A stretch of 64,000 bases of DNA from Oasisia sp. SBJ-2009 (taxonomy: Eukaryota; Annelida; Polychaeta; Sabellida; Siboglinidae). Location of the stretch: assembly GCA_964017155.1 (NCBI GenBank), contig OZ024854.1:47319923-47383922 (forward strand), read 5' to 3'. Below, one piece after another: positions 62,501-64,000 of this stretch; the first letter of the stretch is position 1, and the number at the start of each line of letters is the position of its first letter. The notes under the pieces were generated by a model, which searched no databases, was not told the DNA's origin, and saw only the letters and a program-made list of their open reading frames with translations. The translations under genes and the position numbers were made by a program.

Positions 62501-63770
62501 TGTCTCTCTGCACCCTGTTCAGTCCTCTACCTCGACTCAGCAGCCCTATAGCTCCCCAGAGCTTGTTCAAGACTTCAGTGTAGCGCTCCTTCCTGACGGT
62601 CACCGGCTCCTGGTTTGCGTTCGCGAACCAGAATGGCCCTATGATACCATGTTTTGATATGGCCACCCATGCTGCGCAGAAGATCAACGTTATACCAAAG
62701 GAGGAGTGCATCAGAGTTATCAATAACTTTGCTCACCGAATCCAAGTCTACCTTCAGCAGAACGGTGGACATTTGGAGCATATTCTATAAATGACTGAGA
62801 AATCCACACGGATTGAGCTAGAAACATGTAGTTTGTGGTTTTAGTTTTCTTAACTTCTCAGCTGTCTTTATCTGAAAAATAAAAACAATAGCATTAAAAT
62901 TGACAAAATGACAAGCATCTTCATGGGTTACATTTGTTTTGGGACACCCTGTATGTTTGCCATCCGTCTTTTCGTGGCTTCAAGGCTAGGCAACTGGTCA
63001 CGTGACGGACAGGTCATATGCCACCACTTACCTCCTTGTTGGCAGCAGCCTTGTGTGCGTTGAGTGTCCAGTGTATCTGTGGAGTGGACGACACTGGTGG
63101 ACACGGCTTGGGCGGCACGGTTGTGATGGTGTCTGCAGGCACACAGTCATTAGACTCTATTAAAACACAGATTTAGCGATATACGACATTTAGAACATTC
63201 ACATACAAAAACAAAATTCACCCTCAAGAGTCAGGGGTCGAAATAGTGGTAGTCTGAAGACTACCAGAAACTTGGTCGGACTACCAAAGATGATGACAGC
63301 AGTAGTCCGAGGGACTACCACAACATTTTGGAATATTTTTCAAATTTTGTGTTTGTCATATTATTTTGCTTAAATCTGGGTCATATGACTACCACATATT
63401 TCTGAGGACTACCAGATTTCCCAACTAAGTAGTACTGCTGACTACCAGAAATGTTGGAGTTATTTCTACCCCTGAGAGGTGCGAACAAAATAAAAACGTG
63501 ACAATAGTTTTAAATGCCACAAATGTCAAAGGAACAAAACTTACCAAATTCTTCCTTCCCCACAGTGTCGGGTTCCTTGATCTCGTTGTAGTCGTCACTG
63601 AAATTCTCAAGTTTGACTGCAGCAGGTACTTCAAACTTGGAGTCAACATCAGTATCTGCCGCCCCTGGGGGCTGAATGATGATCTCAGGGGTGCCAGTCA
63701 CACCATCTAGACCATTTGAGTACCCTGAGGAACCCTCCATGTAGACACTGTCAGCAGTGAACTCTGGCTC
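53222..63770 (-). CDS. FAM120A: FAM120A/B/C family protein (constitutive coactivator of PPAR-gamma-like), 3' part of the gene, 12 exons
   Basis: Twelve minus-strand exons join in a single frame: 2217 nt in the default model, 738 residues plus stop. Vertebrate FAM120A is an RNA-binding cytoplasmic scaffold, linked to Src/PI3K signalling, with a PIN/XPG-like N-terminus. FAM120B is described as a PPAR-gamma coactivator. Diagnostic blocks in order are PPKVPHEIMRVASERHQKGL, REIKLSVVLEDD, RLWLGDAVEDKNRRLRA, VPQHLLIMCCVLRYM, ILRRQEL-like VLRRHELEAFL, FANDACGAPIPW, CCPWLFFDGKLF, VIDLCDGQ, VERMRHAILQGL, GGQLQIAGIVVGNW and arginine-glycine-rich stretches. The N-terminal part lies beyond position 64000. 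Invertebrates usually have one orthologue of the vertebrate trio, so the A symbol is a family label. Confidence 0.93.
54046..54218 (-). CDS. FAM120A: FAM120 exon k
   Basis: Acceptor CTGCGTAG/GTCTCG and donor TTCCGA/GTGAGT. It encodes VSANQFYGNGYRGMRKKSKT, SKGRAQGQGDITKVTLEQRT and KTGSGGRGRGCTVEDPS. FYGNGYRG resembles the RYYGRGYKN segment of vertebrates. It ends in phase 2. Confidence 0.85.
54730..54823 (-). CDS. FAM120A: FAM120 exon j
   Basis: Acceptor CCGCTGCAG/GAATGG and donor ACACAG/GTAGGG. It encodes (R)NGGRSAMLSSQGMRGGYRRP and GGIGYGPPPTQ, glycine/arginine-rich, in phase 2 to 0. It corresponds to the low-complexity RGG-like tail of vertebrate FAM120A. Confidence 0.85.
55119..55184. repeat. 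13-bp minisatellite in intron i-j
   Basis: About five copies of CTTCTCCACTGAG or CTTCTCCACTGAA, one with CTTCTTCACTGAA, in the intron between FAM120 exons i and j. Confidence 0.85.
55372..55525 (-). CDS. FAM120A: FAM120 exon i
   Basis: Acceptor CTTGTCACAG/GTAAC and donor CCACGAAG/GTATGC. It encodes GNGPMDARGGQLQIAGIVVG, NWGGNTQGTCRPGGRGTHVA and PPPHVMSVGPR. GGQLQIAGIVVGNW matches the family block GGKLEIAGTVVGHW. The phase is 1 in, 2 out. The exon itself begins with GT after the acceptor AG, an easily misread junction. Confidence 0.93.
55982..56204 (-). CDS. FAM120A: FAM120 exon h
   Basis: Acceptor GTGTTGCAG/GTG and donor AAGAAAG/GTAAGC, ending in phase 1. It starts VEGVMRVERMRHAILQGL, aligned to AKVEKMRQSVLEGLSF, then a proline/methionine-rich stretch and SNIGRGGGRGRGLLGK, an RGG-like basic region expected to contribute to RNA binding. 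Confidence 0.93.
56440..56600. repeat. Degenerate 30-bp tandem repeat in intron g-h
   Basis: Four or five copies of a unit around ATTCCTGGAATGTCACACTG spaced 29-31 bp, with growing divergence. CATTCCTGGAATG is itself palindromic. Confidence 0.65.
56837..57043 (-). CDS. FAM120A: FAM120 exon g
   Basis: Acceptor GTGTTGTAG/CTG and donor GGACAG/GTGAGG, 69 codons in phase 0. It encodes LPMLTVRGVQLAALFMQGVE, HVVFANDACGAPIPWGACC, PWLFFDGKLFHLKLLKADNG and APVIDLCDGQ. This is the best conserved part of the family (RGIQLSALFMSGVDMALFAN, ACGQPIPWEHCCPWMYFDGK in vertebrates). Confidence 0.96.
57696..57810 (-). CDS. FAM120A: FAM120 exon f, with acceptor inside a minisatellite
   Basis: Acceptor GTGTTGTAG/ATAC and donor ATGAAA/GTAGGT. 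The AG from exon e plus A gives R, then YMLVCPGQRVLRRHELEAFL and AAAVSPLLHDVEMMQEMK, matching vertebrate RYMVQWPGARILRRQELDAFL. The first 7-8 codons of the exon and its acceptor are the template-like last copy of a 21-bp tandem repeat that extends upstream in the same open frame. Use of upstream acceptor copies would insert heptapeptides of the type RYVSLCC. Confidence 0.92.
57804..58309 (-). repeat. 21-bp minisatellite, about 24 copies, carrying a splice acceptor in each unit
   Basis: On the minus strand each unit reads TGTTGTAG/ATAC followed by GTG, GCG or ATG, then TCGCTG or TCACTG. The period is exactly 21 bp, so the unit translates as RYVSLCC, RYASLCC or RYMSLCC in one open frame that runs straight into FAM120 exon f. 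Two units read RDASLYC. The copies at both ends are more alike (ATG/GTG, T in the GTGAC form on plus) than those in the middle. Every unit preserves the TAG acceptor in the same phase. Confidence 0.95.
58751..59065 (-). CDS. FAM120A: FAM120 exon e (acceptor uncertain, 59030-59065)
   Basis: Encodes EVKVREWILPRGRDTHKPH, EALEWLVPGIHRLWLGDA, VEDKNRRLRALLTSLG and VPQHLLIMCCVL, then the donor CTCAG/GTAAGT in phase 2. RLWLGDAVEDKNRR is nearly identical to the family signature RLWLGKAVEDKNRR. Acceptors after TAG (start 59065), CAG (59059) or CCAG (59030) are all possible. The first two pair with exon d ending at 59550, the last with 59554. The longest form would give RKNLKSLPS...SPVVS, which resembles vertebrate RKNRLPPEFSPV. 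Confidence 0.9.
59554..59704 (-). CDS. FAM120A: FAM120 exon d (donor uncertain)
   Basis: Acceptor TTTTCCAG/CGAGAG in phase 0. It encodes REIKLSVVLEDDSSRELPL, AVDLFRPLRQRIYGILFDLT and KQMVGWRKNLK, matching GEIKIAVSIEDE...RPVRQYVYGVLFSL of vertebrates. The donor is not a strong consensus. GTTTGT (exon end 59554) or GTACTC (exon end 59550) both keep the frame when paired with a suitable acceptor of the next exon. Confidence 0.85.
60290..60385 (-). mobile_element. tRNA-like sequence, probably the head of a decayed SINE
   Basis: On the minus strand TAGCTCAGTGGCTAGAGCAC matches a Pol III A box and D arm. About 45 nt later AGTTTGAACCC resembles a B box. The acceptor and T stems do not pair and the anticodon region does not fold cleanly, so it is not a working tRNA gene. 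The downstream body of a SINE could not be delimited. It lies in the intron between FAM120 exons c and d. Confidence 0.5.
60461..60724. repeat. 264-bp CCCT polypyrimidine tract
   Basis: Almost pure C/T strand built from CCCT and CCCCCT units, interrupted only by changes in C-run length. It is capable of triplex (H-DNA) formation, and the G-rich opposite strand (GGGA repeats) of G-quadruplexes. It lies in the intron between exons c and d. Confidence 0.95.
61370..61498 (-). CDS. FAM120A: FAM120 exon c
   Basis: Acceptor TATAACAG/GCC and donor CTCAG/GTGAGG, with 43 codons in phase 0. It encodes ANSMTARPDGVKPPKVPHEI and MRVASERHQKGLMSPWIYQL. This aligns with the vertebrate block PEVLRVAEHRHKKGLMYPYIF. 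The preceding intron holds the mariner foldback element. Confidence 0.93.
61997..62951. mobile_element. Foldback derivative of a Tc1/mariner element
   Basis: A TA duplication flanks the 955-bp element (61995-61996, 62952-62953). Ends match CAGGGTGTCCCAAAACAAAT (one mismatch on the left). The inverted arms are 277 bp each (61997-62273 and 62675-62951) and contain the transposon 3' end plus the last 40 or so transposase codons in opposite orientations, each ending NNFARRIQVCLQQNGG..LEHIL or a close variant. The 401-bp centre belongs to the left-arm copy. So the element is one 3' half joined head-on to a second, shorter 3' end. It sits in the intron between FAM120 exons b and c. Confidence 0.9.
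62158..62672 (-). pseudogene. Partial mariner-family transposase (DDE region), frameshifted
   Basis: On the minus strand: FCAAWVAISKHGIIGPFWF, then WFQQDGAPPHTANITLDWL with the second catalytic D, EPEWSPHFPDLTPP, and after a frame change PPPDVYLWGVLKDTVYRNTP with the third D. It closes IPKEECIRVINNFARR to the stop. The spacing between the two aspartates is about 41, suggesting a DD41D-type group. The frameshift falls in a run of nine C. The N-terminal DNA-binding part and first catalytic D are absent, so no active enzyme can be made. Confidence 0.85.
63032..63132 (-). CDS. FAM120A: FAM120 exon b
   Basis: Acceptor TGCCTGCAG/ACACC and donor AACAAGGAG/GTAAGT. It encodes (D)TITTVPPKPCPPVSSTPQ and IHWTLNAHKAAANKE. 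The phase joins exon a (G + AC) and ends in phase 0. The proline-rich segment precedes the conserved central region, as in vertebrate FAM120A. Confidence 0.85.
63232..63474. mobile_element. Small MITE-like element with short inverted ends
   Basis: The left end is CAGGGGTCGAAATA and the right end is the reverse complement of CAGGGGTAGAAATAA. The 243-bp interior is made largely of ACTACCAGA / TAGTCCGAGGGACTACCA-type repeats in both orientations. No target duplication is evident. It lies in the intron between FAM120 exons a and b. Confidence 0.55.
63545..63770 (-). CDS. FAM120A: FAM120 exon a (first seen in window)
   Basis: The acceptor is GTTTACAG/GAG and the donor GAATTTG/GTAAGT. It encodes EPEFTADSVYMEGSSGYSNG through DDYNEIKEPDTVGKEEF, acidic and low-complexity, corresponding to the poorly conserved linker between the N-terminal and central conserved parts. 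The exon ends in phase 1. Its 5' end, with the acceptor, is the last copy of a 53-bp tandem repeat that carries the same acceptor four more times upstream. Confidence 0.8.
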
Positions 63771-64000
63771 CTGTAAACACAACATCCCTCCATGTAGGCA
63801 CTGTCAGCAGTGAACTCTGGCTCCTGTAAACACAACATCCCTCCATGTAGACACTGTCAGCAGTGAACTCTGGCTCCTGTAAACACAACATCCCTCCATG
63901 TAGACGCTGTCAGCAGTGAACTCTGGCTCCTGTAAACAGAAAATCCTTCCATGTAGACGCTGTCAGCAGTGAACTCTGGCTCCTGTAAATAGAAAATCCC
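63734..64000 (-). repeat. 53-bp minisatellite repeating an intron/exon acceptor junction
   Basis: Five copies at an exact 53-bp spacing (CCTCCAT at 63734, 63787, 63840, 63893 and CTTCCAT at 63946), with a sixth starting at the window end. On the minus strand every unit contains GTTTACAG or ATTTACAG followed by GAGCCAGAGTTCACTGCTGA and GTCTACATGGAGG. These are the acceptor and first 37 nt of FAM120 exon a. 53 is not a multiple of three. The array continues out of the window. Confidence 0.95.

Overview
The window is a eukaryotic, metazoan nuclear sequence. The evidence is split exons with GT/AG junctions, an initiator tRNA with animal-type features, non-LTR and Tc1/mariner elements, many microsatellites, and an orthologue of the animal gene family FAM120A/B/C. 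A lophotrochozoan, probably a marine mollusc, is my best guess from the overall repeat style; that is inference, not proof. Nothing bacterial, phage-like or CRISPR-like is present.

Region 1 (1-37022) is one head-to-tail satellite array of 43 monomers of about 870-879 bp. Two main monomer types differ by small indels and a set of linked substitutions. They mostly alternate as A-B dimers of about 1745-1750 bp in the first 21 kb and become more diverged, rearranged and locally deleted towards the right edge. Each monomer has a GC-rich core with a near-perfect hairpin of about 54 bp in the A type, and an AT-rich remainder. The array ends abruptly at a GA microsatellite. I see no real gene in it.

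Region 2 (37023-53200) is gene-poor and rich in old mobile DNA. It holds a decayed LINE, a 5.56-kb segment bounded by inverted ATCCCTTACAAAAA-ended arms, and inside that a nested 0.88-kb foldback element with a THAP zinc-finger relic and a 5'-truncated CR1/L2-like LINE. Further right are a 0.94-kb TTAA-flanked element, a 0.44-kb MITE and numerous microsatellites. It also carries two convergent initiator tRNA-Met(CAT) genes (46897-47001 plus, 48693-48797 minus). Both are interrupted by a 33-nt intron immediately 3' of A37 and both are followed by a Pol III T-run.

Region 3 (53222-64000) is the 3' part of one minus-strand gene: twelve exons encoding about 740 residues of the FAM120A/B/C (constitutive coactivator of PPAR-gamma-like) family. 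The N-terminal PIN/XPG-like part lies beyond the right end of the window. The exon phases close exactly from first to last exon. Introns carry a mariner foldback element, a 264-bp CCCT tract, a tRNA-like SINE relic and a small MITE.

The most interesting points are three. The first is the intron-bearing initiator tRNA pair. The second is two minisatellites in the FAM120 gene, each made of copies of an intron/exon acceptor junction: a 21-bp one that is in frame and open across about 24 copies, and a 53-bp one. The third is the higher-order organisation of the satellite.
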